Below are positions 8,124 through 15,526 of a stretch of 21,882 nt of DNA, piece after piece. This stretch comes from Chloroflexota bacterium (GTDB lineage Bacteria; Chloroflexota; Dehalococcoidia; GIF9; UBA5620), in contig JAPLHH010000019.1 in assembly GCA_026389735.1 (NCBI GenBank), positions 1 through 21,882 of the forward strand, written 5' to 3'. Positions within the stretch are counted from its first letter, which is position 1, and each line of letters starts with the position of its first letter. The notes beneath the pieces are model-generated. The model searched no databases. It was not told the DNA's origin and saw nothing but the letters and a program-made list of their open reading frames with translations. Made by a program: the position numbers and the translations under genes.

Positions 8124-8602
8124 TGGCCTCAGTTAGACTTTGACACATGTTACAGTTTCCTCTGAATCTATGCAAGAAGAGGGGTAGCTTCATTAGGGAC
8201 ATTCAATTGTAAGCACTGATTATGGCTAACCTCTAACTAATGTAAAGGAGTCGAGCTGGCGAAACAGTTTGGCAATTTGTTGGGTTATCAGATATATAAC
8301 ACGCATAGAATAGCAACGTCAAATCTAACTGTGTGAATCGGCTGTTGGAGTCATTTTTCGAAGTCGTTGATCATCTTTTTTAGCTGGCCAATTGAGAGAA
8401 GTGGATGAACGGCGAGGTGATTTCCGTCAAGGTAATGATTCGACGGTTTTACGTTCGGTAACCGAGATTTATCGTGACAAGCCTTAAGCTCTGCCGGTCT
8501 TCAGGTATTACTTATCCGACTAAAGGACTAGGCAAAGTGGCTAGTAATCATAGCCGTTAGTCGTAAGACTATCCTACGATTGAAAATCATACCGACACCC
8601 GA
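8124..8602. other. Long intergenic stretch with one structured element
   Basis: No gene or tRNA could be supported. The only structure noted is a nested inverted repeat: outer arms CGACTAA (8517-8523) and TTAGTCG (8557-8563), inner arms GGCTA (8539-8543) and TAGCC (8551-8555) with a 7-base loop. It could be a regulatory RNA fold or chance. Confidence 0.5.
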
Positions 8603-8631
8603 TTCACCTCAGGCTATATAAGGTAGATAAT
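8603..8631 (+). promoter_or_regulatory. Candidate promoter of the small membrane peptide gene
   Basis: TTCACC (8603-8608, 4 of 6), a 17-base spacer and GATAAT (8626-8631, 5 of 6). It would give a leader of about 70 bases to the ATG at 8711. The match is moderate. Confidence 0.4.
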
Positions 8632-8710
8632 ATATCTAGAAGTTCTTAACTAAACTAATCTACTGCTTAATCGTTATAAATAATGAAAGAGGTAACAAGG
8701 AGGTAAGGAG

Positions 8711-8842
8711 ATGGAAAGAATAAACAAACTCACAGCCATCGTTTCTCAGGACAAGGGGCTCTTGGGTCTATTGAGCGGGCTTATCTTTTCCGTTATCGGC
8801 CTATTAAGCGTAGCCGTTACCGCATGTGTCTGGTATCTGTAA
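8711..8842 (+). CDS. Small membrane peptide, 43 residues
   Basis: A short reading frame with a strong ribosome binding site (AAGGAGG ending seven bases before the ATG). It encodes a basic/polar N-terminus (MERINKLTAIVSQDKG) and one hydrophobic helix of about 23 residues, LLGLLSGLIFSVIGLLSVAV, ending with ACVWYL. This layout predicts a single-span inner-membrane peptide with a cytoplasmic N-terminus. No family is recognised. It stands alone: about 590 bases of non-coding DNA precede it, and a strong hairpin with a T-rich tail follows 43 bases after the stop. The ribosome binding site, promoter and terminator argue that it is real despite its length. A toxin-like peptide, a regulator of a membrane complex, or a leader peptide are all open. 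Confidence 0.6.
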   Translation: MERINKLTAIVSQDKGLLGLLSGLIFSVIGLLSVAVTACVWYL

Positions 8843-8885
8843 TAAGCAGTGCCAAACAACTACCTCGGAGCCTAAGGCAACAATC

Positions 8886-8940
8886 AATCGGGGCCTACAT
8901 CGATTAATTTCTGGCTGCTGATGTAGACCCCGATTTGTTT
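8886..8940 (+). terminator. Strong terminator, probably bidirectional
   Basis: Sixteen-base arms with one mismatch (AATCGGGGCCTACATC at 8886-8901, GATGTAGACCCCGATT at 8920-8935) enclose an 18-base loop. The tail TTGTTTGCTTT is T-rich on the plus strand, so it best serves the small peptide gene. It also sits 30 bases past the minus-strand dehydrogenase stop. Confidence 0.75.
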
Positions 8941-8970
8941 GCTTTATCGGTCAGCCCTTTACGTTCAGCC

Positions 8971-10119
8971 TCAGATATTCCCGCTCTTTAATGTCTTGGT
9001 CGGTTCGAATGTCTTTATGCCAAACTGCTTAGCCAGTTCTTCGCATCTCTTGGCTATCTTGTCATATCCTATTCCCTTGGCAAGCTGGAACGGACCAAAC
9101 CCGCCTCCGCCTCCATTAATCATCGCCTTATCAATATCATCCGGGCTTTTTACTACCCCCTCCTCGAGCAGCTTCGTGGCTTCATTCACCTGTACGGCAA
9201 TCAAGTCGGTTGGGTCGAAATCTTCTTTGGCCTTGGCTAAGTCTATCTCCGGTCTTCCCTTGGACCAGTCGAAAATGCCCTTTCCTGTCTTCTTGCCCAG
9301 GGTGCCGGCATCGACCTTCTCTTTCAGCCATTTGCCCGGCTTAAAATCAGGAGACAGCTTCTCACCTAAATAGAGAAGGACATGATAGTGAATGTCCAAG
9401 CCTACATAGTCCATCGTCTCGTACGGGCCCATAGGCATGCCCAGTTTCCTCATTCTGGCGTCGATTTCCTCAGGAGTAGCCAACCCTTTTTCAAGTATGG
9501 CACCAAGGAGAACTCCACTGGGGGCAATGACCCTATTGTAAATGAAGCCGGGGGTGTCTTTTTCAACTCTGACCGGGACCTTGTTCATTTTCAGTACCAG
9601 GTCGTAGGTCACCTTCATAGTCTCTTCACTGGTCTTGTCTCCCTTTATAACCTCAATGAGCCTCATCAGAACGGCAGGGTTAAAGAAATGCATGCCCACA
9701 ACCTTATCCGGTCTCTTAGTAACCGAGGCAATTTCCGTGATGCTCATAGTCGAGGTATTTGAAGCCAGCACGGCATGCGCCGGCGCTGACTTATCCAGCG
9801 CTTGAAAAACTTGTTTCTTGAGGTCCATAATTTCGGGGACGGCTTCGATAACAAAATCAGCATCCTTAACAGCCGCATCTATGTCAACAAAAATTCCAAT
9901 ATTCGCCAGCATTGTCTTCTTGTTCTCTTCCGTGACCTTCTGTTTTTCCACAAGTTTTTCCAGGCTCTCCTTAATCCTGGCAAGCCCCTTGTCGATAAAT
10001 CTCTGTTCGATGTCCCGCATCGCCACCTTGTAGCCAGCTAATAGCGCCACTTCGGCAATTCCATGCCCCATATCACCCGCCCCCATGACTGCAATCTTTT
10101 TGATGTCTTCTACTTTCAT
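8971..10119 (-). CDS. 3-hydroxyacyl-CoA dehydrogenase (NAD-dependent)
   Basis: It oxidises 3-hydroxyacyl-CoA to 3-oxoacyl-CoA with NAD in beta-oxidation. The first 190 residues form the Rossmann domain with GAGDMGHGIA (13-22), the SNTST loop (120-124) and the catalytic histidine in HFFNP (His144), with Glu156 as its usual partner. The C-terminal dimerisation domain has PGFIYNRV, GPYETMDYVGLD and KTGKGIFDWS. At 382 residues it is about 100 longer than the minimal bacterial form. The extra tail (GGGGGFGPFQLAKGIGYDKI) resembles the second 3HCDH C-terminal repeat of FadB-type enzymes, and its role is structural by analogy. The ATG has a GGGG stretch eight bases upstream. It follows the hydratase gene after 42 bases on the same strand, so the two form an operon for consecutive steps. 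A terminator hairpin lies 30 bases past the stop. Confidence 0.93.
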   Translation of the reverse strand: MKVEDIKKIAVMGAGDMGHGIAEVALLAGYKVAMRDIEQRFIDKGLARIKESLEKLVEKQKVTEENKKTMLANIGIFVDIDAAVKDADFVIEAVPEIMDLKKQVFQALDKSAPAHAVLASNTSTMSITEIASVTKRPDKVVGMHFFNPAVLMRLIEVIKGDKTSEETMKVTYDLVLKMNKVPVRVEKDTPGFIYNRVIAPSGVLLGAILEKGLATPEEIDARMRKLGMPMGPYETMDYVGLDIHYHVLLYLGEKLSPDFKPGKWLKEKVDAGTLGKKTGKGIFDWSKGRPEIDLAKAKEDFDPTDLIAVQVNEATKLLEEGVVKSPDDIDKAMINGGGGGFGPFQLAKGIGYDKIAKRCEELAKQFGIKTFEPTKTLKSGNI

Positions 10120-10161
10120 GTCAAAATCCCCTTTCTATTTTTAAGTTCCGCATCAGGACGG

Positions 10162-10938
10162 CTACTCACCTGTGAAAACCGGCTCGCGCTTCTGAATAAA
10201 GGCTATTACTCCCTCCATGGCATCCTTTGTCTTTGCCACCCGCTGAGAACCTGCCAGCTCAATCTTCAATCCCTCATCGGTAGTTGTCTCGAGCCCACGA
10301 GTCACTGCATCGAGAATCAGCTGTACGGCAATCGGTGCCTTTTTAGCCAGTGTCTTGGCTAGTTCTTTAGCGTCTTTCATCAATTCCCCTGGTTTAGACA
10401 CCTTAGTTACAAGGCCGATATTTAAAGCTTCAGTCGCCCTGATTCGCGTTCCAAGCAGTATCATCTCAAACGCCTTGGTCTTCCCAATCAACCTAGGCAA
10501 CCTCTGTGTACCACCCCAGCCGGGTATGATACCCACATCAATCTCAGGCTGACCAATCACCACCTTTTCGGCATCAACCATTATCCTGAAATGGCAAGCC
10601 ATCGACATCTCACAACCACCACCAAGAGCAAAGCCATTTATGGCTGCAATCACAGGCTTGGGGTATTTCTCGATTCGGCTAAACACCTCCTGACCTCTGG
10701 ACATAGCTTTCTCACCTTCCGGCGTTCCAGCCGTTTTTAAATCAAAGCCCGCTGAAAAAGCTTTTTCGCCAGCACCTGCGATTATTAAAGCTCTTATCGC
10801 CTTATCTTTTTCTAATTCAGTTAGAGCTGCGTCGAGCTCATTGAGGACAGCTAGGCTTATCGGGTTAGCCGGTGGACGGTTCAAGGTGATTATACCGATA
10901 TTTCCCTCTCGCTCAACGATTAAATTCTCATAAGCCAT
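10162..10938 (-). CDS. Enoyl-CoA hydratase (crotonase family)
   Basis: It hydrates trans-2-enoyl-CoA to 3-hydroxyacyl-CoA, the step before the dehydrogenase encoded next to it. The 258-residue length is standard. Both catalytic glutamates of true hydratases are present: Glu110 in ALGGGCEMSMA and Glu132 in IGQPEIDVGIIPGWGGTQRL. The CoA/oxyanion segment AFSAGFDLK (60-68) is also in place. Having both glutamates favours hydratase activity over other crotonase-family reactions. The ATG is supported by AAGGAGGG five bases upstream. It is the first gene of the two-gene unit and has a promoter at 11057-11085 on the minus strand, whose -35 lies in a palindrome that may be a repressor site. Confidence 0.93.
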   Translation of the reverse strand: MAYENLIVEREGNIGIITLNRPPANPISLAVLNELDAALTELEKDKAIRALIIAGAGEKAFSAGFDLKTAGTPEGEKAMSRGQEVFSRIEKYPKPVIAAINGFALGGGCEMSMACHFRIMVDAEKVVIGQPEIDVGIIPGWGGTQRLPRLIGKTKAFEMILLGTRIRATEALNIGLVTKVSKPGELMKDAKELAKTLAKKAPIAVQLILDAVTRGLETTTDEGLKIELAGSQRVAKTKDAMEGVIAFIQKREPVFTGE

Positions 10939-11056
10939 AATACCCTCCTTCTTTGAGAATATTCAGTGTTGCCATGACTATTTTGGAATCTTATGCTATA
11001 CCGCCTCCTTTCAGCCACGGTCTTTCGAAACGCTCTTTACCCACAGAACCTTTGAA

Positions 11057-11085
11057 ATGTTAGCATCCATGACTGTGGCTGTCAA
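11057..11085 (-). promoter_or_regulatory. Promoter of the hydratase-dehydrogenase operon
   Basis: On the minus strand: a perfect TTGACA (complement of 11080-11085), a 17-base spacer, then TAACAT (complement of 11057-11062, 4 of 6). The leader would be about 110 bases. The -35 overlaps the palindrome at 11081-11097. Confidence 0.65.
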
Positions 11086-11108
11086 TATCGTATTGACTTT
11101 ATGTCAAC
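11081..11108. promoter_or_regulatory. Candidate operator between divergent genes
   Basis: A perfect inverted repeat GTCAATA-TCG-TATTGAC (11081-11097) is followed by a third half-site, giving a second inverted pair TTGAC-TTTAT-GTCAA (11093-11107). It covers the -35 of the hydratase promoter and lies just upstream of the divergent EF-Tu-like promoter. A TetR- or GntR-type fatty-acid regulator is a plausible binder; no regulator gene is in the window. Confidence 0.5.
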
Positions 11109-11117
11109 TGGAAAGTA

Positions 11118-11146
11118 TTGATTTATTTAAGACAGAAACATATACT
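11118..11146 (+). promoter_or_regulatory. Promoter of the EF-Tu domain-II gene
   Basis: TTGATT (11118-11123, 4 of 6), a 17-base spacer and TATACT (11141-11146, 5 of 6). The leader would be about 28 bases and contains a strong Shine-Dalgarno sequence. Confidence 0.65.
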
Positions 11147-11180
11147 AGAGGGGAATAAATAAGGAAGGAGGTGACATTAG

Positions 11181-11432
11181 ATGCCAGAGGTTGAGATTGG
11201 GAATGTAAGCGACTTCTTCGCCAGGCCTGTAGTAGCGGGTATAACCCTAACCGGCACATTAAAAGTCGGCGACAAGCTTCATATCAAAGGACACACTACA
11301 GACATTGAACTCACTGTTGAGTCCATGCAGATTAACAACCTTAATGTGACCGAAGGCAAGGCTGGAGATGCTATTGGCATTAAAGTGCCCGACCGCGTAA
11401 GGGCCGGGGATCACGTATACAAGGTTACGTGA
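11181..11432 (+). CDS. Stand-alone EF-Tu domain-II-like protein
   Basis: The 83-residue protein is essentially one translation-factor beta-barrel. It shows the domain-II order GxVxxFFARPVVAGITLTGTLKVGD (split here: FFARPVVAGITLTG at 13-26, KVGDKLHIKG at 28-37), then EL-VESMQINN and GDAIGIKVPDRVRAGDHVYKV at the end, as in the second domain of EF-Tu, SelB and IF2. There is no GTPase domain, so it cannot be a translation factor by itself. The ATG follows AAGGAGGTGA at optimal distance, and a promoter lies 35 bases upstream, so it should be well expressed. It ends seven bases from the convergent ribH stop. The function is unknown; binding of a tRNA end, a ribosome or a protein partner is conceivable from the fold only. 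Confidence 0.8.
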   Translation: MPEVEIGNVSDFFARPVVAGITLTGTLKVGDKLHIKGHTTDIELTVESMQINNLNVTEGKAGDAIGIKVPDRVRAGDHVYKVT

Positions 11433-11439
11433 TAGCTTC

Positions 11440-11910
11440 TCAGCTTCCAATGCTCTTAAGCAGATTCGCCATTTCGATGGCGCTTGATGCCGCCGTAAAG
11501 CCACGATTACCTTCTTTAGCTCCAGCTCGCTCGATAGCCTGCTCTAGAGTATCCGCAGTTATTATGCCTTGAATGACCGGTACTCCGCTATCTAAGCTCA
11601 CCCGGGAAATACCTCTGCTCACTTCAGAAGCCAAATACTCAAAATGGGGTGTACCACCACGAATCACGGCCCCAAGGCAAATAATGGCATTGTACTTGCC
11701 GCTCTCTACTAGTCTCTTAGCTACCAAAGGAATCTCTAGAGCACCTGGCGTCCAAGCGACATCTATATCCTGCTCGCTAACGCCATGACGCAGAAAAGCA
11801 TCTTTTGCGCCATCAAGCAGCCTCGCAGTTATGATTTCATTGAAGCGAGAAACAACCACACCAAATTTCAGCCCCTTCCCTAATAACATGCCCTCGTACT
11901 TCTTAGCCAT
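11440..11910 (-). CDS. ribH: 6,7-dimethyl-8-ribityllumazine synthase
   Basis: It condenses 5-amino-6-ribitylaminouracil with 3,4-dihydroxybutanone phosphate to give lumazine, the penultimate step of riboflavin synthesis. The 156-residue length is standard. Seen are SRFNE (21-25), the PGALEIP loop (55-61), the phosphate-binding and catalytic segment [13 protein letters not shown] with His89, and [19 protein letters not shown] (split across 117-135). The aromatic-glycine pair normally before the TxDT motif reads QG rather than FG, a mild variation. The ATG has AAGGAGGG upstream. It is the last gene of the dcd-rib operon, 32 bases after ribBA, and converges on the EF-Tu-like gene. Confidence 0.96.
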   Translation of the reverse strand: MAKKYEGMLLGKGLKFGVVVSRFNEIITARLLDGAKDAFLRHGVSEQDIDVAWTPGALEIPLVAKRLVESGKYNAIICLGAVIRGGTPHFEYLASEVSRGISRVSLDSGVPVIQGIITADTLEQAIERAGAKEGNRGFTAASSAIEMANLLKSIGS

Positions 11911-11942
11911 ATAAATACCCTCCTTAACTCACAGGTTAAGCC

Positions 11943-13151
11943 TCAGGCTTCATCTACCTCTAATAGATGTCCCAGCTTTTTCTGTTTCGTTTTCAAATAT
12001 TCCAAATTGTATGGAGTTGGCTGTGTTCTCAAATCCACAGTCTCTACTATGTGAAGTCCATAGCTCTCCAGCCCGATTACCTTCTTGGGGTTGTTAGTGA
12101 GCAAGCGAATTTTATGTAAACCTAAGTCAGCCAAAATCTGGGCCCCGATACCGTAATCCCTCAAATCAGCATCGAAACCCAAGGCAATATTGGCCTCCAC
12201 GGTATCCAAGCCCTGGTCTTGGAGAGCATAAGCCCGTAGTTTGTTATGAAAGCCTATGCCCCTACCCTCCTGTCGCATGTAAAGAAAGACCCCACGTCCT
12301 TCAGCAGCAATCTTTTCCATCGCCAATGTGATTTGGTCACCACAATCGCAGCGCAGACTGCCAAAAACATCACCGGTAAGGCATTCACTGTGAACTCGCA
12401 CCAGCACCGGTTTGTCACCGGATATATCGCCTCTAACCAAGGCCACGTGCTCATCTGGATCAACCTTGCTCCTATAGGCAATAACGACAAATTCGCCATA
12501 TCTAGTAGGCATTTTGGCTTCAGCCACCCTTTCCACCAACTTCTCATTGCGACGGCGATAGGCTATCAAATCGGCTATACTCACAATTTTAATTCCAAAC
12601 TTATCTGCCATGACTTCAAGCTGGGGCAAACGAGCCATGGTACCGTCTTCGTTCATAATCTCACAAATAACTCCAGCCGGGTAAAGCCCTGCGAACCTAG
12701 CTAAATCCACTATAGCCTCGGTGTGACCAGCACGCACCAGCACACCACCCTCTTTAGCTCGAATAGGGAACATGTGACCGGGACGAGCTAAATCCTCAGG
12801 CTTAGTGTCGGGATCAAGCACAGCCTTTACAGTTGCCGCACGGTCGTGAGCGGAAATACCACTAGAAGTCTTATGTTTAGCCTCAATTGATATGCCAAAG
12901 GCTGTTGAAAACTTGGCAGTATTCTCTTGAACCATCAGTGGCACTCTTAATTCATCCAAGCGATGACCGATTACAGGCAAGCAGATTAGACCACGAGCAT
13001 GCCTGGCCATAAAATTAATTGCCTCTGGGGTGACCATTTCCGCAGCAATTGCCAGGTCACCCTCATTCTCGCGGTTCTCATCATCAACAATAATTATGAA
13101 CTTGCCAGCTTTTATATCTTCGATTGCCTCAGGGACAGTAGCAAATTCCAT
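11943..13151 (-). CDS. ribBA: Bifunctional 3,4-dihydroxy-2-butanone 4-phosphate synthase / GTP cyclohydrolase II
   Basis: The N-terminal half (about 1-200) makes dihydroxybutanone phosphate from ribulose 5-phosphate; the C-terminal half (about 205-402) opens GTP to start riboflavin synthesis. The first half shows the acidic DDENRENEGDL loop (23-33), the TSSGISAHDRA segment (95-105), RPGHMFPI and RAGHTEA. The second half shows the zinc cysteines in HSECLTGDVFGSLRCDC (Cys257, Cys268, Cys270) and RQEGRGIG (293-300). Both halves therefore look active. GAGGTGA lies just before the ATG. It starts six bases after the ribE stop and supplies both entry substrates of the pathway. Confidence 0.97.
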   Translation of the reverse strand: MEFATVPEAIEDIKAGKFIIIVDDENRENEGDLAIAAEMVTPEAINFMARHARGLICLPVIGHRLDELRVPLMVQENTAKFSTAFGISIEAKHKTSSGISAHDRAATVKAVLDPDTKPEDLARPGHMFPIRAKEGGVLVRAGHTEAIVDLARFAGLYPAGVICEIMNEDGTMARLPQLEVMADKFGIKIVSIADLIAYRRRNEKLVERVAEAKMPTRYGEFVVIAYRSKVDPDEHVALVRGDISGDKPVLVRVHSECLTGDVFGSLRCDCGDQITLAMEKIAAEGRGVFLYMRQEGRGIGFHNKLRAYALQDQGLDTVEANIALGFDADLRDYGIGAQILADLGLHKIRLLTNNPKKVIGLESYGLHIVETVDLRTQPTPYNLEYLKTKQKKLGHLLEVDEA

Positions 13152-13157
13152 TAAACT

Positions 13158-13793
13158 TCACCTCGCTTTTAAGAAGCCATGCTCCTCAAGGAAATCCAAC
13201 GTCAGAACACCACGATTATATCTTTGTTTAAACCGCTCTACATACTTGGCGATAATGTCCATCTCAAGATTAACTATATCTCCAGGTTTTCTGTTACCCA
13301 ACGCGGTATTCTCTCGAGTGTAAGTCACCAAAGAAACCGAAAAGGAAAAATCTTCACAGTCGATAACAGTAAGGCTAACACCATCAACAGCGATAAAGCC
13401 CTTATTCACCATATAAGGCATCAAATGAGCCGGCGCCGAAATCCTGGCAATAACAGCTTCCTCTTCAGGCTGCAATGACAGGACTTTGCCGACATCATCC
13501 ACATGCCCTTGCACAAAATGACCACCGAAGCGTCCTTCAGCCAGCATAGCTCTCTCCAAATTCACCGGGTTGCCGTAATGAAGCCTGCCAAGATTGGTAC
13601 GCCGAACCGTCTCAGGCATAACATCAACAGAAAAGTTATCCCTACTTACCGATGTCACTGTTAAGCAAGCTCCATTTACATCTATGCTATCGCCTGGTTT
13701 GATGTCCTCAAGCACCTTCTTTGCCTCAATAGTCAAGCGCCCAGGGCTAATCTCTCTGACTATACCAATCTCTTCGACTATCCCAGTAAACAT
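13158..13793 (-). CDS. ribE: Riboflavin synthase, alpha chain
   Basis: It dismutates two lumazine molecules to riboflavin and the ribitylaminouracil that RibH reuses. The 211-residue chain has the expected two lumazine-binding barrels. The first begins MFTGIVEEIG with DVNGACLTV (38-46); the second begins around GGHFVQGHVDD (90-100) with VDGVSLTV later. A C-terminal helix (about 190 onward) fits the trimerisation helix. Its ATG lies two bases after the ribD stop codon, so translation is probably coupled. No sign of damage. Confidence 0.96.
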   Translation of the reverse strand: MFTGIVEEIGIVREISPGRLTIEAKKVLEDIKPGDSIDVNGACLTVTSVSRDNFSVDVMPETVRRTNLGRLHYGNPVNLERAMLAEGRFGGHFVQGHVDDVGKVLSLQPEEEAVIARISAPAHLMPYMVNKGFIAVDGVSLTVIDCEDFSFSVSLVTYTRENTALGNRKPGDIVNLEMDIIAKYVERFKQRYNRGVLTLDFLEEHGFLKAR

Positions 13794-13795
13794 TA

Positions 13796-14908
13796 CTATT
13801 TACCACCTACATAGCCACTTACCAAGACGTCATCACCAAATTCGATTATCTTCACCCGATTTAGATGGAGAGCATCGGCGACTTTGTTAACACCGTTACC
13901 ACCGACAGCGCTCTTGGCTTCATCCCCACCAATTATGATTGGTGAAATGAAAGCCAGAACTTTATCCACCAGACCACGGTCAAATAACGAACCGAAGAGC
14001 CCGCTCCCCCCTTCCACCAAAATACTGGTAACCTCTCGTTTCCCCAGAATGCTTAAAAGCTCCTTCAAATCTATTACACCTTTTTCAGCCGGCAATTCCA
14101 CAATCTCAGCCCCAGTCTTTCTGAAGCCCTCCGCCGTTTTCGCATTAAAAGGTTTAGCTACAGCAACAAGAGTTTTTCCTGGTTCTTCAAAAATTCGAGC
14201 CGATAGTGGTGTCCGACCTTTACCATCAACAATCACCCTTAAAGGCTGCAGCTTAGTCTTACCGCCTTTACCACTGCACCCCCTGGCTGAAAGCTGAGGG
14301 TCATCAGCAACTATGGTATTTGCTCCCACCATAATGGCATCGACTATATGACGCAGGTAATGCACAAACTTCCGGGATTCTTCGCCACTTATCCACTTAG
14401 AATCACCATTTTGAGTAGCAATTTTACCATCAAGGCTCATAGCAAATTTGGCAATCACAAAGGGCATACCGGTAGTAATGAACTTAATGTAACCTTCGTT
14501 TATCTCCTGAACTCCCTCCTCACACTGACCGACGAACGTCTTTATTCCGGCTTCTTCCAATATCTTTAATCCTTTGCCCGAAACCAGGGGATTGGGGTCA
14601 ATCAAAGATATATGAACCTCGGAAATACCAGCATCGATTATAGCCTGGGTACATGGTGGTGTGCGTCCATGATGGCAACAAGGTTCTAGTGTAACATACA
14701 TCGTCGCTCCCTTAGCCCTTGGCCCAGCCTGTCGAATTGCCATTATCTCCGCATGAACAGACCCTGGCGGCTGGGTATGCCCCAACCCCACAACAACCCC
14801 ATCTCTAACTACCACAGCACCTACCGCCGGATTAGGACTGGTGTAACCTAAGGCTAAACCAGCCAATGATAAAGCGCATTCCATAAAATCTTTAGGGCGA
14901 GCTAACAC
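13796..14908 (-). CDS. ribD: Bifunctional diaminohydroxyphosphoribosylaminopyrimidine deaminase / 5-amino-6-(5-phosphoribosylamino)uracil reductase
   Basis: It performs the second and third steps of riboflavin synthesis. The N-terminal cytidine-deaminase-type domain (about 1-145) has YTSPNPAVGAVVV (22-34), HAE with zinc ligand His52 and catalytic Glu54, and EPCCHHGRTPPC with ligands Cys77 and Cys86. The reductase domain (about 148-370) has FAMSLDGKIA, SKWISG, VGANTIVADDPQLSAR and VEGGSGLFGSLFDRGLVD. The start is GTG at 14908, directly abutting the dcd TAA stop; the next in-frame ATG is eight codons later but would cut into the first helix. The abutting stop and start point to translational coupling. 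Confidence 0.95.
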   Translation of the reverse strand: MLARPKDFMECALSLAGLALGYTSPNPAVGAVVVRDGVVVGLGHTQPPGSVHAEIMAIRQAGPRAKGATMYVTLEPCCHHGRTPPCTQAIIDAGISEVHISLIDPNPLVSGKGLKILEEAGIKTFVGQCEEGVQEINEGYIKFITTGMPFVIAKFAMSLDGKIATQNGDSKWISGEESRKFVHYLRHIVDAIMVGANTIVADDPQLSARGCSGKGGKTKLQPLRVIVDGKGRTPLSARIFEEPGKTLVAVAKPFNAKTAEGFRKTGAEIVELPAEKGVIDLKELLSILGKREVTSILVEGGSGLFGSLFDRGLVDKVLAFISPIIIGGDEAKSAVGGNGVNKVADALHLNRVKIIEFGDDVLVSGYVGGK

Positions 14909-15484
14909 TTATGACCCCTTAACAATGTCCTCATTATACTTACTGGCAGTCGGCTCAATCTGACCTTGATATTTACTTCCCAACTCAGCTGCCCCATACA
15001 GCCTGTCCACCGGAGAGGTTAGCCTAAGAAAAGAGATTTGTCCAATCTTCATCTTATAATAAAGGGTAATCGGCAATTTGGCAACACTGGATAGCTCGAT
15101 AGTAAGGTGTCCCTGCCAACCCGGGTCAACATAACCAGCAGTTGAGTGGATTAGAAGCCCAATCCTCCCCAGAGAACTTTTCCCCTCAAGCCTTCCAACT
15201 ATGTCATCGGGCAGAGTAATCGACTCCAAAGTGCTGACCAGGACAAACTCACCAGGATTAAGGAAAAAAGCATTATCCTCATCAAGCTCCACAAGCTCAT
15301 TCAAGTGATCCAGACTACGCCTGACATCTATGTAGGCAGGATGCCGTTGTGGTTTGAAGACAAGGAGCTTTTTATCTAAATGAAGATCAACACTAGCTGG
15401 CTGGATGCAACTTGGGATTAGAGGCTCAATAATAATCCTGCCTTTGGCGATTTCTTCTTTAATTGTCCTGTCACTAAGCACCAT
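14909..15484 (-). CDS. dcd: dCTP deaminase, probably the bifunctional dUMP-forming type
   Basis: It converts dCTP to dUTP and, in the bifunctional form, on to dUMP for thymidylate synthesis. The core is GRLEGKSSLGRIGLLIHSTAGYVDPGW (split here: GRLEGKSSLGRIGLL at 97-111, HSTAGYVDPGW at 113-123) with catalytic Glu130 in HLTIELSSVA, then KMKIGQISFLRL and GSKYQGQ near the end. These blocks, and the total of 191 residues, match the mycobacterial Dcd-Dut type much better than the short monofunctional enterobacterial type. The ATG at 15484 is preferred to the in-frame GTG at 15496 because Dcd proteins begin M(V/I/L)LSDRTIK and the promoter -10 would overlap the longer form. It is the first gene of the rib operon. 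Confidence 0.92.
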   Translation of the reverse strand: MVLSDRTIKEEIAKGRIIIEPLIPSCIQPASVDLHLDKKLLVFKPQRHPAYIDVRRSLDHLNELVELDEDNAFFLNPGEFVLVSTLESITLPDDIVGRLEGKSSLGRIGLLIHSTAGYVDPGWQGHLTIELSSVAKLPITLYYKMKIGQISFLRLTSPVDRLYGAAELGSKYQGQIEPTASKYNEDIVKGS

Positions 15485-15496
15485 AGCTTCGAACAC

Positions 15497-15526
15497 ATTG
15501 TAGCATCAAGCTTCTTCAAAGCGCAA
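15497..15526 (-). promoter_or_regulatory. Promoter of the dcd-rib operon, implying a near-leaderless mRNA
   Basis: On the minus strand: TTGCGC (complement of 15521-15526), an 18-base spacer, then TACAAT (complement of 15497-15502, 5 of 6). Only 12 bases separate the -10 from the ATG at 15484, so the transcript would start about five bases before the ATG. No Shine-Dalgarno is visible there, and no FMN riboswitch is seen upstream. Confidence 0.5.

Noticed and set aside
8939..9373. 144-codon plus-strand frame
   Set aside because: It is an antisense shadow of the 3-hydroxyacyl-CoA dehydrogenase gene with low-complexity content.
10930..10975. 15-codon minus-strand leader frame overlapping the hydratase start
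   Set aside because: Its nearest ribosome-site-like sequence is about 29 bases upstream, too far for initiation.
12246..12704. 152-codon plus-strand frame inside ribBA
   Set aside because: It is an antisense shadow of conserved catalytic sequence of RibBA.
15485..15496. GTG start adding four residues to Dcd
   Set aside because: Dcd family proteins start at the MVLSDRTIK methionine, and the -10 element directly adjoins the GTG.
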